Source: Nitrosomonas stercoris (GTDB lineage: Bacteria > Pseudomonadota > Gammaproteobacteria > Burkholderiales > Nitrosomonadaceae). From it: 64,000 nt of DNA. How positions within the stretch are numbered: position 1 is the first letter of the stretch; each line of letters opens with the position of its first letter. The DNA is taken from positions 992,001 through 1,056,000 of the forward strand of contig AP019755.1 of the NCBI GenBank assembly GCA_006742785.1. The letters are read 5' to 3'. This document shows, piece by piece, positions 23,046-33,943 of the stretch. A program made the translations under genes and the position numbers. The notes below the pieces were generated by a model. It saw nothing but the letters and a program-made list of their open reading frames with translations, did not search any database and was not told the origin of the DNA.

Positions 23046-24005
23046 ATGAGTGACACAGAAAATATTAATAAGGACAAATGGGAGAGAGAAACACTCAAGA
23101 ACTTGGTGTTCTCTTCCCTAAAGGAGCAAAGAAAGGCACGTAATTGGAGTGTTTTTTTTCGTCTGCTAACTTTTTCCTATTTGTTTGTACTACTTTTTTG
23201 GGGGTTAGGTTGGCTAGATACCGAGTCGGTAGGAGGATCTGGCAAGCACACTGCTCTTATTGATTTGCGTGGTGAGATTACTGCAGATGGTTTGAATAGC
23301 TCAGTCAACATTAATACCGGATTACGCAAAGCGTTCGAGGATAAAAATACGGCAGGTGTGATATTGCGTATTAATAGTCCGGGAGGAAGCCCGGTTCAAG
23401 CTGGTTCTATCAGTGATGAAATTTACCGGTTGCGTGCGCAGCATCCCAATATACCTTTATACGCAGTAGTTGAAGATATTTGTGCTTCGGGTGGGTATTA
23501 CATTGCCGCTGCAGCGGATAAGATTTTTGTCAATAAAGCTAGCATCATCGGGTCGATCGGAGTGCGCATGGATAGTTTCGGATTTACCGGAATGCTTGAA
23601 AAACTAGGGGTAGAGCGACGTTTATTGACTGCAGGAGAAAATAAAGGATTCCTTGATCCTTTCTCGCCTGCTGATCCCGAACAGGAAGCACATGCTCGGA
23701 AAATGTTGGCGGAAATTCATCAGCAATTTATCCAAGTTGTCCAAGAAGGTAGAGGAGAACGTTTACATGAGAGCTCCGATATCTTCAGCGGTATGGTGTG
23801 GACAGGAGCTAAAAGCATTGAATTAGGTTTGGCTGATGCTTTTGGTGGCGCTGATTATGTTGCGCGTGAAGTCATTCAGGCAGAAGACATAATTGACTAC
23901 ACCACTCAAGAAGGCATTGCAGAACGTTTTGCCAAACGATTTGGTCGAGTAGCGACGGATTTACTGTTCGATGTTGATAGTAAATTTGCCAGGCTGGTTC
24001 ATTAG
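23046..24005 (+). CDS. sppA: Signal peptide peptidase SppA-type protease (S49)
   Basis: Membrane-bound serine protease that degrades cleaved signal peptides. The 319-residue protein has one N-terminal membrane segment (about residues 36-58, FFRLLTFSYLFVLLFWGLGWL is its core), the S49 fold with LRINSPGGSPVQAGSI, the nucleophilic Ser in CASGGYYIAAAADKI (near residue 147) and the likely Lys general base in AGENKGFLDPF (near residue 200), spacing like the short SppA of Bacillus. Its TAG stop is built from the TA target of the IS630 element and the first G of that element; the original was probably TAA. Confidence 0.9.
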   Translation: MSDTENINKDKWERETLKNLVFSSLKEQRKARNWSVFFRLLTFSYLFVLLFWGLGWLDTESVGGSGKHTALIDLRGEITADGLNSSVNINTGLRKAFEDKNTAGVILRINSPGGSPVQAGSISDEIYRLRAQHPNIPLYAVVEDICASGGYYIAAAADKIFVNKASIIGSIGVRMDSFGFTGMLEKLGVERRLLTAGENKGFLDPFSPADPEQEAHARKMLAEIHQQFIQVVQEGRGERLHESSDIFSGMVWTGAKSIELGLADAFGGADYVAREVIQAEDIIDYTTQEGIAERFAKRFGRVATDLLFDVDSKFARLVH

Positions 24006-25033
24006 AGCATTTCTCGTTTAGTTACATACATAGCCGAAGTTGGTGAAGTAGTTACGGCATTCCTGGGGCCGGATGGTTTCAATGATGCTGCCGATAGCGG
24101 TCCAGAGAGCATCAAAGGATCGTTCGGCGGCTTTACGCAGGAGGGTTTTGATTTTGGAGCAGACCTGTTCAATCGGGTTGAGGTCGGGAGAATAAGGCGG
24201 CAGATAAAGGATTTCTGCACCTTTGTCCTTGATCATCTCCCGGACACCGGCAACCTTGTGGCTGCTCAGGTTGTCGCAGATGACGATATCACCTGGCTTG
24301 AGTGCAGGGCAGAGCTGGGTTTCCACATAAACCAGGAAAGCTGCGCCATTCATGGGCGCATCCAGACACCACGGCGCAAGCAAACCGTCAAGATGCAATC
24401 CGGCAACGAAAGTCATGGTTTTGTGACTGCCGGGAGCATGGTCATAGCATCGCTCTCCCACAGGACAGCGGCCATACTGCCTCGTCATGTCCGTGCTTGC
24501 TCCCGTTTCATCGAGAAAGATCAGGCGAGCGGGATCGCAGGTCTTTTGCCAGTCTCGCCAAATGAGCCTTGCCGCCGCCACGTCAGCACGCTCTTGTTCG
24601 CTGGCCTTCAGTGTTTTTTTTATAACTGTATCCCAGCGAGCGGATAAATCGGTCAACCGAGGAAACGTGGACACGAACCCCCAAAGTCTCTTCAATCCAA
24701 TCGCGCAGCTGCGCAAGCGTTATGTCCTTATCCTCCAGAAGCTTGCCCTTGACCTCTGCAGCATGGGCGCTCAACGCATGACGCCGGTAACCTCCAATCT
24801 TGCGCGGGGAAACGCTCCCTTCCCGTCTCCACAGGCAGGTTATCTTCGATACAAATGAGGGGCTGACTGAATATTTATCGGCCACGGCCCTGATACTCAG
24901 ACCCTTTTCTGTGTCCGCCACTACCCGCCAGCGCAAATCCTCTGAATAAGCTTTCGGCATCTCTCACCTCCTATCCTTTCTTATTTTAACGTACAGGGGA
25001 ATTCCAGTGATTCTAATTAAAAGAAAAACGCTC
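24005..25033 (-). mobile_element. IS630-family insertion sequence, copy 1
   Basis: A 1029-bp element with imperfect inverted ends: GAGCATTTCTCGTTTA at the left and, read inward from the right, GAGCGTTTTTCTTTTA. A TA dinucleotide flanks each end (24003-24004 and 25034-25035), the family's target duplication. A second copy of the same length, in the opposite orientation, lies at 47129-48157. The two encoded proteins differ only at the second-last residue (Cys here, Ser there). Confidence 0.94.
24018..24960 (-). CDS. IS630-family transposase, two frames joined by a frameshift
   Basis: OrfA (24583-24960, 125 residues) has paired helix-turn-helix domains (MPKAYSEDLRWRVV, then SIRAVADKYSVSPSFVSKI). 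OrfB (24018-24716) has the DDE part: IFLDETGAST, VICDNLSSHKV, and PPYSPDLNPIEQVCSKIK with the Glu. The frames overlap by 134 bases and join at an A8 run where the reading changes from YSYKKNTEG to YSYKKTLKASEQ, a +1 (or -2) shift. The gene appears intact. Confidence 0.9.
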
Positions 25034-25063
25034 TAAAACTCGTTCAAAGCTCACTCTGCCAGC

Positions 25064-25816
<753 letters not shown>

Positions 25817-26815
25817 TCAAAAGGTATAGCCTACAGCAGGTTTATCATTTGCCAACTGATCTAATAGCTGCGCCAGTGGATGAAGTTCGCGATAGCGTTC
25901 ACATGTTTTCCGTAAATAGTACATCACCATTGGAATATCATTTAAATAGGCATCTTTTTGATCACGATAATACAGTCGGGAAAATACTCCCAGCACCTTC
26001 AGGTGACGTTGTACCCCCATCCATTCAAAATCCTGAAAAAATTGAGAAAAATTACTAGTAATCGGCAATCCTTCTTTGCGAGCCTTTTCCCAATAACGAA
26101 TAACCCAATCCAGTACCTGGGCTTCAGGCCACTGAATATAAGCATCCTTAAAAAGCGATACTAAGTCATACGTAATCGGACCATAAACAGCATCTTGAAA
26201 GTCGATCACACCAGGATTGGGAGTAAATACCATCAAGTTGCGGCTGTGGTAATCTCTGTGCACAAATACCTGTGGTTGAGTGAGCACGTGTTCAAGAATC
26301 GAATCAAAAATAAGTTTGAGTGTGTTTTTCTGATCATCGCTGGGTGTGATTTGTAAGTGGTGCTGCATGTACCATTCGGGGAAGAGTGCTAATTCATAAG
26401 CGAGCAGTGCTCGATCATATTCTGGAAAGATATTTTTTTGACTGGCTACTTGTAGCCGAATTAGTACATCAATAGCGTCTTGATAAAGTTCATCGGCGCG
26501 CGCTGGTTCTTTAATAAGTGCGGTTTGATAAGTAAGAGAGCCGAGATCAGATAGTAGTAAAAAGCCCTGTTCTAGGTTTTGCGCAATAATATCCGGCACA
26601 TGAATAGCAGCTTTTTTAAAGATATCAGCAGCATATAAAAAAGGCTGACAGTTCTCCCGCTGTGGAGGTGCATCCATAACAATCAAGGTCTTTTCAGGCA
26701 GAAAAACACGAAAATAACGGCGAAAACTGGCATCAGCTGAAGCAGGCAATAAAGTGAAAACTTGCTCTGGATAAATAGTTTTTAGCCAATCATTAAGAAG
26801 TTGTAGTCGATCCAT
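25817..26815 (-). CDS. amgK: N-acetylmuramate/N-acetylglucosamine anomeric kinase
   Basis: Phosphorylates MurNAc (and GlcNAc) at the anomeric position for peptidoglycan recycling. The 332-residue aminoglycoside-phosphotransferase-fold protein has ASADASFRRYFRV (nucleotide loop, about residues 25-37), the catalytic Brenner motif VHRDYHSRNLMV (near residue 184) and metal-binding VIDFQDAVYGP. The ATG at 26815 was chosen over an upstream TTG at 26833. The pairing with murU is the known amgK-murU operon. Confidence 0.9.
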   Translation of the reverse strand: MDRLQLLNDWLKTIYPEQVFTLLPASADASFRRYFRVFLPEKTLIVMDAPPQRENCQPFLYAADIFKKAAIHVPDIIAQNLEQGFLLLSDLGSLTYQTALIKEPARADELYQDAIDVLIRLQVASQKNIFPEYDRALLAYELALFPEWYMQHHLQITPSDDQKNTLKLIFDSILEHVLTQPQVFVHRDYHSRNLMVFTPNPGVIDFQDAVYGPITYDLVSLFKDAYIQWPEAQVLDWVIRYWEKARKEGLPITSNFSQFFQDFEWMGVQRHLKVLGVFSRLYYRDQKDAYLNDIPMVMYYLRKTCERYRELHPLAQLLDQLANDKPAVGYTF

Positions 26816-26982
26816 TGAGCAGAAATTCACCAATTATTTAAATAGAAATAAGTTCCTCACGGCTTTATACCATTTAATGCCCTGTGAACAGAAGATTAGT
26901 TTATGTTTGCTTGTTAATTTAAAATATGAGATTTTATCTTGGAAGCCGATAACAAAATTTCAAAATAGAATGGAGAAAAGCA

Positions 26983-27285
26983 ATGCTAAATAAAAGCGTA
27001 TTAGACGAAATCGGCAGTAAAGTAAATGAAATTCTGGCTGGTAGCCCAGCCAAGGATATCGAGAAAAACATGCATGCAGTGTTAATGGGTATTTTTTCCA
27101 AAATGGATTTGGTGACACGAGAAGAATTTGCTGTACAGCAAGAAATCGTAAAACGTATGCGTATCAAATTAGCGGAATTAGAAGAACAGGTACGCAAACT
27201 GGAACAGCAAGTATATCCTGCGGAAACGACGGTAGAAAGCACGCTAGAAAATAGCGTGAATGATGAATCTTCTCACGAAAAATAG
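26983..27285 (+). CDS. ubiK: Ubiquinone biosynthesis accessory factor UbiK
   Basis: A 100-residue BMFP-domain protein (YqiC/UbiK family). Its N-terminus (LDEIGSKVNEILAGSPAKDIEKNMHAVL) is amphipathic and its C-terminal half is a coiled coil (EIVKRMRIKLAELEEQVRKLEQQV). UbiK helps assemble the soluble Ubi complex for aerobic ubiquinone synthesis. The gene lies just before comM and is followed by 60 bases of spacer. Confidence 0.88.
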   Translation: MLNKSVLDEIGSKVNEILAGSPAKDIEKNMHAVLMGIFSKMDLVTREEFAVQQEIVKRMRIKLAELEEQVRKLEQQVYPAETTVESTLENSVNDESSHEK

Positions 27286-27345
27286 AGTTGAGGATTGAGT
27301 TTTATTATTAATAGATGTTGATCTAACAGACCCTATTGTGTTTTT

Positions 27346-28845
27346 ATGTCGCTAGCTGTCTTATATAGCCGAGCATTGTGCGGTATGGATGCACCGTTAG
27401 TGACAGTAGAAGTGCATCTTGCCAATGGTTTACCAAGATTCACAATTGTCGGATTGCCGGAAGCGGAGGTAAAAGAAAGCAAGGATCGAGTGCGCGCAGC
27501 ATTACAAAACGGACGATTTAAATTTCCGGCGCGCCGAATTACAGTCAACCTTGCTCCCGCAGATTTGCCTAAGGCAAGCGGGCGTTTTGATTTGCCCATT
27601 GCACTGGGTATTTTGGCTGCGACGGGACAAATTCCTGCAGATAAGCTCGATCAATATGAGTGGGCTGGTGAATTATCACTAAATGGAAAATTAAGGCCAA
27701 TTCGTGGTGCATTGGCCATGACTTATCGTGCCGCTCGTTCGGGGCGAGGGTTTGTTTTACCTGAACAAAATGCTGGTGAAGCTGCCTTGGTCAAAGAGGC
27801 GCTGATCTATCCAGCCACTTCATTATTGCAGTTATGTGCGCGTTTGACTGGCCAGGAATCATGGGAGCCTTATCATGCTGAGCCGATAGCTTCTGTGCCA
27901 AATAATTATCCGGATATGGCAGATGTTAAAGGGCAGGTACAAGCTAGGCGTGCATTAGAGGTCGCTGCCGCAGGTGGACATAGTGTATTGATGATTGGGC
28001 CGCCGGGAACAGGAAAAACCATGCTGGCAAAACGTATTCCGGGGATTTTACCGCCTATGACTGAACAAGAAGCATTGGAATCAGCAGCGATTCAATCTCT
28101 CGGATTCGGTAGTTTTGATTTGGCTAATTGGGAGCAGCGTCCGTTTCGTGCGCCTCACCATACTGCCTCAGCAGTAGCGTTGGTAGGGGGAGGTAGCTTG
28201 CCACGTCCAGGTGAGATTTCGTTAGCGCTGCATGGTGTCTTGTTTCTTGATGAATTACCTGAATTTGAGCGTCGTGTTTTGGAAGTATTGCGAGAACCAC
28301 TTGAATCCGGGCATATTACTATTTCACGTGCGGCTCGCCGAGCAGATTTTCCAGCCAAATTTCAATTAATTGCTGCGATGAATCCTTGTCCCTGTGGCTA
28401 TCTTGGACATTACACTAACAGATGTCGATGTACCCCTGATCAGGTCGCACGTTATCGCGGAAAAATTTCTGGCCCTTTATTAGATCGCATTGATATCCAG
28501 ATTGAGGTGCCTGCTTTGCCTAAAGAAGATTTGTTACGTGCGGGACAAGGAGAGGCGAGTAGTATGATTCAACAACGGACGGCAGCAGCTAGACAACGTC
28601 AACGAGAGCGACAAAAAATATCAAATGCCGAGCTAGCAATTCAAGATATTGAAAAATATTGTATGCCTGACACGAAAGGCAGACAGATGCTGGAGCGGGC
28701 AATGACACGTTTGAATATCTCGGCACGGGCTTATCACAGAATTCTGAAATTGGCACGCACCATTGCAGATTTATCAGAAAGTGAATCTGTATTGGCAGCA
28801 CATGTGGCAGAAGCTATCCAGTACCGTCGTATGGGTATGAATTAA
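27346..28845 (+). CDS. comM: ComM/YifB-family Mg-chelatase-like AAA+ helicase
   Basis: Promotes branch migration during natural transformation in species where it has been tested. The 499-residue protein has the N-terminal Lon-protease-like domain (VEVHLANGLPRFTIVGLPEAEVKESKDRVRAA region), Walker A GPPGTGKTMLAKR near residue 218, Walker B VLFLDELPEFERRVLEVLREPLE, and the C-terminal Mg-chelatase domain with four Cys in MNPCPCGYLGHYTNRCRC, likely binding zinc. It is convergent with dnaB. Whether the host is naturally competent cannot be told from here. Confidence 0.93.
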   Translation: MSLAVLYSRALCGMDAPLVTVEVHLANGLPRFTIVGLPEAEVKESKDRVRAALQNGRFKFPARRITVNLAPADLPKASGRFDLPIALGILAATGQIPADKLDQYEWAGELSLNGKLRPIRGALAMTYRAARSGRGFVLPEQNAGEAALVKEALIYPATSLLQLCARLTGQESWEPYHAEPIASVPNNYPDMADVKGQVQARRALEVAAAGGHSVLMIGPPGTGKTMLAKRIPGILPPMTEQEALESAAIQSLGFGSFDLANWEQRPFRAPHHTASAVALVGGGSLPRPGEISLALHGVLFLDELPEFERRVLEVLREPLESGHITISRAARRADFPAKFQLIAAMNPCPCGYLGHYTNRCRCTPDQVARYRGKISGPLLDRIDIQIEVPALPKEDLLRAGQGEASSMIQQRTAAARQRQRERQKISNAELAIQDIEKYCMPDTKGRQMLERAMTRLNISARAYHRILKLARTIADLSESESVLAAHVAEAIQYRRMGMN

Positions 28846-28864
28846 ATGAGGGTGTCAGATACGA

Positions 28865-30262
28865 TTAATAGTAATCTGTTGTTCTGGCGCAATTTTCAAA
28901 TCGGGTATATTCACCCAAAAAGGTTAAATCGACTTTTCCGATTGGTCCGTTGCGCTGTTTGCCGATAATGATTTCGGCAATACCTTTATCTGGTGTATCT
29001 GGGTTGTATACTTCGTCACGATAAATAAATAAAATGACATCAGCGTCTTGTTCAATAGCGCCAGATTCACGTAAATCAGACATAATCGGACGTTTGTTTG
29101 GCCGTTGCTCAAGGCTGCGGTTAAGTTGGGATAAAGCAATAACCGGCACCTGTAATTCTTTTGCTAATGCTTTTAGGGATCGTGAGATTTCAGAAATTTC
29201 AGCTGCACGGTTTTCGCTGTTGGTAGAAGCAGATGACATAAGCTGCAGATAGTCGACAATAATAAGTCCTAGACCATTATGTTGGCGGTATAAACGTCGT
29301 GCCCGTGCGCGTAATTCGAGTGAATTTAACGCAGCTGTTTCATCAATAAATATTGGTGCATCGTTCAATTTTCCCAATGCGTGTGTCAAGCGTGGCCAAT
29401 CTTCATCATCCAGTTGGCCGGTACGAACTTTGTGTTGATCCAGGCGACCAATTGAACCTAGCATTCGCATAGCAAGTTGTGCGCCTCCCATTTCCATGCT
29501 GAATACAGCTACAGGTTTGCCAACTTCAAGCGCAACATATTCACCAATATTGAGTGCAAATGCTGTTTTTCCCATTGAAGGACGTCCTGCCACGATAATA
29601 AGATCGCCAACCTGAAAGCCAGAAGTTTTTTGATCAAGATCATCAAAGCCAGAAGGAATGCCGGTAATGTCACTTGGATTACTTCGGCTGTAGAGCATTT
29701 CTATGCGTTCAACCACTTGTTTAAGCAGCGGTTGAATATCAACAAAACCTTGTTTGCCGTGCGCGCTTTGTTCTGCAATTTCAAATATTTTGCTTTCCGC
29801 TTCATCCAGTAGATCACCGGCAGAGCGCCCTGCCGGGTTGTATGCTAAATCTGTTATTTGTGTACTGACCTGTGCCAATCTGCGCATAACAGAGCGCTCT
29901 CGCACAATTTCTGCGTAGTGTCGAATATTAGCTGCTGACGGGGTGTTTTGTGTAATGGCGCCGACATAGGTAAGGCCACCTACTTGTTGCAACTGGTCAG
30001 TACTTTCAAGAGATTCTGCAACGGTGATTACATCTGCTGGCTTGTTTCGTTCTATTAGACGACATATATGTTGATAAATAAGCTGATGATCCTGGCGATA
30101 AAAATCATTTTCAACGATGATATCTGCTATTTTGTCCCATGCTTGATTGTCCAGCATTAATCCACCAAGGATAGATTGTTCAGCTTCAATGGAATGAGGA
30201 GGGAGCTTATAGGTATCGTTGTCAGTAATGTTTTGAATAAAACTGGTACCGGGTTGATTCAT
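28865..30262 (-). CDS. dnaB: Replicative DNA helicase DnaB
   Basis: Hexameric 5'-3' helicase of the replication fork. The 465-residue protein has the N-terminal collar domain (PHSIEAEQSILGGLMLD), a linker helix, and the RecA-type domain with Walker A GRPSMGKTAFALN near residue 222, Walker B LIIVDYLQLM, and the DNA-binding SDLRESGAIEQDADVILFIYRDEVYN region. The start is the ATG at 30262; an alternative at 30292 would add ten residues. It follows the rpsF-priB-rpsR-rplI operon, after a terminator-like hairpin. Confidence 0.95.
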   Translation of the reverse strand: MNQPGTSFIQNITDNDTYKLPPHSIEAEQSILGGLMLDNQAWDKIADIIVENDFYRQDHQLIYQHICRLIERNKPADVITVAESLESTDQLQQVGGLTYVGAITQNTPSAANIRHYAEIVRERSVMRRLAQVSTQITDLAYNPAGRSAGDLLDEAESKIFEIAEQSAHGKQGFVDIQPLLKQVVERIEMLYSRSNPSDITGIPSGFDDLDQKTSGFQVGDLIIVAGRPSMGKTAFALNIGEYVALEVGKPVAVFSMEMGGAQLAMRMLGSIGRLDQHKVRTGQLDDEDWPRLTHALGKLNDAPIFIDETAALNSLELRARARRLYRQHNGLGLIIVDYLQLMSSASTNSENRAAEISEISRSLKALAKELQVPVIALSQLNRSLEQRPNKRPIMSDLRESGAIEQDADVILFIYRDEVYNPDTPDKGIAEIIIGKQRNGPIGKVDLTFLGEYTRFENCARTTDYY

Positions 30263-30335
30263 ATGTTCAGGATATATCAATAGTAATAACACATGGCAAA
30301 AAACAAGAGAGTGTAAAAATGAGCTTAGGGTTAAA

Positions 30336-30366
30336 CAAAAAAAGGACTATAAAAAGCCCTTTTTTG
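30336..30366 (-). terminator. Rho-independent terminator after rplI
   Basis: On the minus strand, CAAAAAAGGG (complement of 30357-30366) pairs with CCTTTTTTTG (complement of 30336-30345) around an 11-base loop and ends in a T run. It lies 29 bases beyond the rplI stop and before dnaB, so it would end the ribosomal operon with some read-through possible. Confidence 0.7.
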
Positions 30367-30394
30367 TTGGATTTTTATACTGTCTTATTGTCAG

Positions 30395-30850
30395 TTATAT
30401 GGTTGCCTCACCTAGCACCGATACAGTGATGTGAGCAGATACTTCGCTGTGCAAAACAATATCGACTGTGTAGTCTCCCACCTGCTTGATTTGTCCTTCA
30501 GGCATACGAATCATAGATTTTTCAATGGCAAAATCTTGTTTTTGTAATTCTTCTGCAATATTTGCACTGGTAACAGATCCAAAAAGCTTGCCATCCACAC
30601 CTGCTTTTTGAGAGATTTGTATTAGTAATCCATTCAGTTTTTCTGCCTGTTCATTCGCGACCGCTAGGATGCCAGCTTGTTTTTTCTCTAGTTCAGCACG
30701 TTGTGTTTCGAATTCGGCAATGGCTTTTTCAGTTGCTCTTTTTGCCTTGCCTTGAGGGATTAAGTAGTTTCGAGCGTAGCCTGGTTTAACATTTACAATA
30801 CTGCCTAGTGCGCCAAGCTTAGCAATTTTTTCGAGTAAAATTACCTGCAT
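30395..30850 (-). CDS. rplI: Large ribosomal subunit protein bL9
   Basis: A 151-residue ribosomal protein. The N-terminal domain begins [29 protein letters not shown] in family style (here in two parts, residues 1-29), followed by the long connecting helix (about residues 40-75) and the C-terminal RNA-binding domain. It is the last gene of the rpsF-priB-rpsR-rplI operon. Confidence 0.97.
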   Translation of the reverse strand: MQVILLEKIAKLGALGSIVNVKPGYARNYLIPQGKAKRATEKAIAEFETQRAELEKKQAGILAVANEQAEKLNGLLIQISQKAGVDGKLFGSVTSANIAEELQKQDFAIEKSMIRMPEGQIKQVGDYTVDIVLHSEVSAHITVSVLGEATI

Positions 30851-30873
30851 ATGATTTCTCCGGTGACTATTAT

Positions 30874-31152
30874 TTAATGCCGATCAGTGTAGGGCAGCAA
30901 TGCAAGAAAGCGTGCGCGCTCGATTGCTTGATTGAGCTGGCGCTGATAGTAGGCACGTGTGCCTGTAATACGTGCAGGGATTATTTTACCGTTTTCACTG
31001 ATAAAGTCTTTCAATAGATCGATATCCTTGTAATCGATATGCTCAATTCCTTCAGCGGTAAAGCGACAGAATTTTTTGCGTTTAAATAATGGTCGGTTAG
31101 TCATCCGATCTCTTGTTCTATTCTTTGCGTTTCTATTTCTTGAAAATCTCAT
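30874..31152 (-). CDS. rpsR: Small ribosomal subunit protein bS18
   Basis: A 92-residue protein with the family core [18 protein letters not shown] and the [20 protein letters not shown] region near residue 59. The N-terminus is somewhat extended and basic ([17 protein letters not shown]). It binds 16S rRNA as a pair with bS6, encoded two genes upstream. Confidence 0.96.
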   Translation of the reverse strand: MRFSRNRNAKNRTRDRMTNRPLFKRKKFCRFTAEGIEHIDYKDIDLLKDFISENGKIIPARITGTRAYYQRQLNQAIERARFLALLPYTDRH

Positions 31153-31187
31153 ATTTATTTCTCCGCTATGTATTCATTTTAATATTT

Positions 31188-31541
31188 TCAGATAAACTTG
31201 ACATCAAGTACGTGTAGAATTAACTGGTTATTTGAACGATTTTTTTTCGTCATAAAGCCTGATAATTCGACATATGTTTCAGATGCTATCTGTGCGATTT
31301 TTTGAGCCATTTCTGCCATTGCAATAACTGAAAGCTCAAATTCAATTGAGCGGAGCATGCTGGCTTCTTCTTGATCAGATGTATGGCGCAGTTTAAATTC
31401 TATAACCATAATACCGGCAGGTGTATGGCGTACAGCGCCGCGATCAATAATCTTTCCACTGATAGTCACCTGATTGCGCTTGGCTAAGCGATTTATATCT
31501 GGATTAAATATCGCCTTTTTCGACAGTGTCTGGCGTGTCAT
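31188..31541 (-). CDS. priB: Primosomal replication protein N (PriB)
   Basis: A 117-residue single-stranded-DNA-binding OB-fold protein that helps PriA restart replication. It shows [34 protein letters not shown] and the C-terminal [11 protein letters not shown]. Its position between rpsF and rpsR is the canonical one. The ATG start overlaps the rpsF end by 38 bases; no later start codon would preserve the fold, so the overlap is probably real. Confidence 0.9.
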   Translation of the reverse strand: MTRQTLSKKAIFNPDINRLAKRNQVTISGKIIDRGAVRHTPAGIMVIEFKLRHTSDQEEASMLRSIEFELSVIAMAEMAQKIAQIASETYVELSGFMTKKNRSNNQLILHVLDVKFI

Positions 31542-31953
31542 CTGTGGGTTTGTTTACTGTCTCTTCCTTCTCTTCTTTGGTAGAGGCTGTATCGCTTTTA
31601 TCTTTATCTGAATTTGTTGCTGACGGCGGCGATTTATCGTCGGACACCATAGGAGAAGATGTTGTTACAGGGCCATGCGTACGAATGGTGAGGTGGCGAA
31701 GAATTGCGTCATTAAATCTGAAGCTGTGTTCCAGATTCTCAAGTGTTTCTTGATCACATTCGATATTCATTAAAATATAATGAGCTTTGTGCAACTTTTG
31801 AATAGGATAAGCAAGCTGTTTTCGTCCCCAGTCTTCAAGGCGATGGATTTTTCCGGATTTTTCAGTAATGCTATTGCTGTAACGCTCAACCATAGCAGAA
31901 ACTTGTTCGCTCTGATCCGGGTGAACAATAAATACGATTTCGTAGTGCCTCAT
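31504..31953 (-). CDS. rpsF: Small ribosomal subunit protein bS6
   Basis: A 149-residue protein. The first 100 residues are the bS6 fold ([39 protein letters not shown]). The C-terminal 50 residues form a long Ser/Thr/Asp/Glu/Lys-rich tail, longer than the acidic tail of E. coli S6. The start is the ATG at 31953 with AAGGAT upstream; the frame from 31986 is spurious. First gene of the rpsF-priB-rpsR-rplI operon. Confidence 0.95.
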   Translation of the reverse strand: MRHYEIVFIVHPDQSEQVSAMVERYSNSITEKSGKIHRLEDWGRKQLAYPIQKLHKAHYILMNIECDQETLENLEHSFRFNDAILRHLTIRTHGPVTTSSPMVSDDKSPPSATNSDKDKSDTASTKEEKEETVNKPTDDTPDTVEKGDI

Positions 31954-32347
31954 AGTATCCTTTTGGGTAAAGCCTTCATAGATCAATTAAACGAGTAGAC
32001 CTAAGTAAAGCAAGGGTTAGAAGTTTAGAGTGATTTATTACAAATAAACTATCGCTACGATCAGTGCTTGTGATGAAAAATAGTAACCTCTAAACGATAG
32101 CGTATTAATTCTACTTAATTATTAACTAAACCTCAAAGGATAAACTAAAAAATAAATCAGTAGAGAAATCGTGATTATTAGAAGTGGTGAGTAGTGCCAT
32201 ATGTAAAATTAGCAGCGTGTGATTCGTAACTGAGAGGAATTCGAAATATTTAACGAAAATTAGATCGATATTGTTCTTTAATCTATTCCATTGATTGACT
32301 GAATGGGGTGATCGGGGTAGAATCGCCGGACTTTTTTTGAGAAGCCT
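31954..32347. other. Divergent spacer between rpsF and atpI
   Basis: A 394-bp AT-rich spacer between the ribosomal operon and the atp operon. It contains the strong atp promoter near its right end (32295-32323). I see no further gene. The rpsF leader must begin in its left part, but no clear promoter stood out there. Confidence 0.7.
32295..32323 (+). promoter_or_regulatory. Sigma-70 promoter of the atp operon
   Basis: TTGACT (32295-32300) and TAGAAT (32318-32323) are exactly 17 bases apart, both one base from consensus-like strength. The expected start site would be near 32330, leaving a leader of about 18 bases before the atpI GTG at 32348. Confidence 0.72.
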
Positions 32348-32734
32348 GTGTTGCCTTGGGTTATGTTTTTAGTTAAAAACAGACCATTTCAAGTTGCCCT
32401 GTTGTGGCAATTACTATTTGCAGTGGTTGCAGCGATTGTATGTGGTGTGCTATCCGGTATAAATGGAGCGTTGTCTGGCTTCATTGGTGTGCTAATAAGT
32501 GTGATTGGTAGTTGGGCGTACGCAGCTTTAATATCAAGGCATAGAGGGTATTCTGCAAGTGGCACTCTGCGCACCGCGTTTCGTGCAGAGGCGGCAAAGA
32601 TATTTTTAACTATTATACTGCTATGGGCTGTGTTTTCGATGTATGCGAACCTGGAGCCAATTATGTTTATCGGCTCTTTTATCATGGCGGTATTGATATC
32701 AAATGCAGCAATATTTGTTTCTGAAAAATCTTAA
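32348..32734 (+). CDS. atpI: ATP synthase subunit I
   Basis: A 128-residue, four-segment membrane protein that aids c-ring assembly. The segments are about residues 16-36, 38-58, 77-97 and 103-122; the family GxxxSGxxGxxxGxxP-like glycines appear as GVLSGINGALSGFIG. The GTG at 32348 is preceded by GAGAAG; an ATG at 32363 is an alternative that would drop five residues. It is the first gene of the atp operon. Confidence 0.85.
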   Translation: MLPWVMFLVKNRPFQVALLWQLLFAVVAAIVCGVLSGINGALSGFIGVLISVIGSWAYAALISRHRGYSASGTLRTAFRAEAAKIFLTIILLWAVFSMYANLEPIMFIGSFIMAVLISNAAIFVSEKS

Positions 32735-32765
32735 GCGTATCGATAACGATAATAAGGGTAAATAG

Positions 32766-33578
32766 ATGTCGATGGAAGCGGAATTGACCCCAACCTCATA
32801 TATACAACATCATCTATCTAACATGACTGTGAATCTCGGAGAGAGTTCTTTCTGGGTTTTGCATCTTGATACTCTGGTGATGTCTGTTCTGATTGGCCTC
32901 ATTAGTATGGGTTTCATCTGGTTGGTAGTCAGGAAAGCTACTTCGGGTGTACCAGGTAAAACACAAGCTTTTGTTGAATTACTTATTGAGTTCATAGATG
33001 GTCAGGTGAAAAGTACTTTTCATGGCGAACGACATGCTTTTATTGCACCGGCAGCATTAACAATGTTCGTTTGGATTTTCATGATGAACGCCATGGATTT
33101 TCTGCCAACAGACGTGATGTCGTGGGTGTATGAGAATGTATTTGGGCTTGCTAATTGGCGTGGTGTGCCGACGGCAGATGCGAACACTACTTTTGCGCTT
33201 GCTCTTTCTATCTGGTTTTTAATGATTTACTACAGCATTAAAGTCAAAGGATTGGGCGGCTGGGTAAACGAATTGATTTGCACACCATTTGGTAAAAATC
33301 CATTGGTATGGATACCTAATCTATTATTGAACATTGTTGAATATATTTCCAAACCTTTGTCACATTCTTTGCGGTTGTATGGAAATATTTATGCTGGTGA
33401 AATTATATTTTTGTTGCTCGGTATGTGGGCAGCAACAGGTGTGAGTGGAACAATTTTTGGAGCGATTCTTGGTGCTGGTTGGTCGATTTTTCACATATTG
33501 ATTGCTTTGTTGCATGCGTTTATATTCATGATGCTGGCAGTTGTTTATCTTTCCATGGCGCATGAATCATCACATTAA
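32766..33578 (+). CDS. atpB: ATP synthase Fo subunit a
   Basis: Proton-channel subunit of Fo, 270 residues with five or six membrane segments. It has the essential Arg in [20 protein letters not shown] (near residue 200) and the matching His/Gln-type C-terminal helix ([21 protein letters not shown]). The ATG at 32766 has an AAGGGTA site upstream. Confidence 0.95.
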   Translation: MSMEAELTPTSYIQHHLSNMTVNLGESSFWVLHLDTLVMSVLIGLISMGFIWLVVRKATSGVPGKTQAFVELLIEFIDGQVKSTFHGERHAFIAPAALTMFVWIFMMNAMDFLPTDVMSWVYENVFGLANWRGVPTADANTTFALALSIWFLMIYYSIKVKGLGGWVNELICTPFGKNPLVWIPNLLLNIVEYISKPLSHSLRLYGNIYAGEIIFLLLGMWAATGVSGTIFGAILGAGWSIFHILIALLHAFIFMMLAVVYLSMAHESSH

Positions 33579-33602
33579 TTATTGGTGGGATTTTATTATT
33601 AA

Positions 33603-33899
<297 letters not shown>

Positions 33900-33943
33900 T
33901 ATTTGTTAAACAAATTTGTTGAAGGCGGAGATTAAAAACAACC

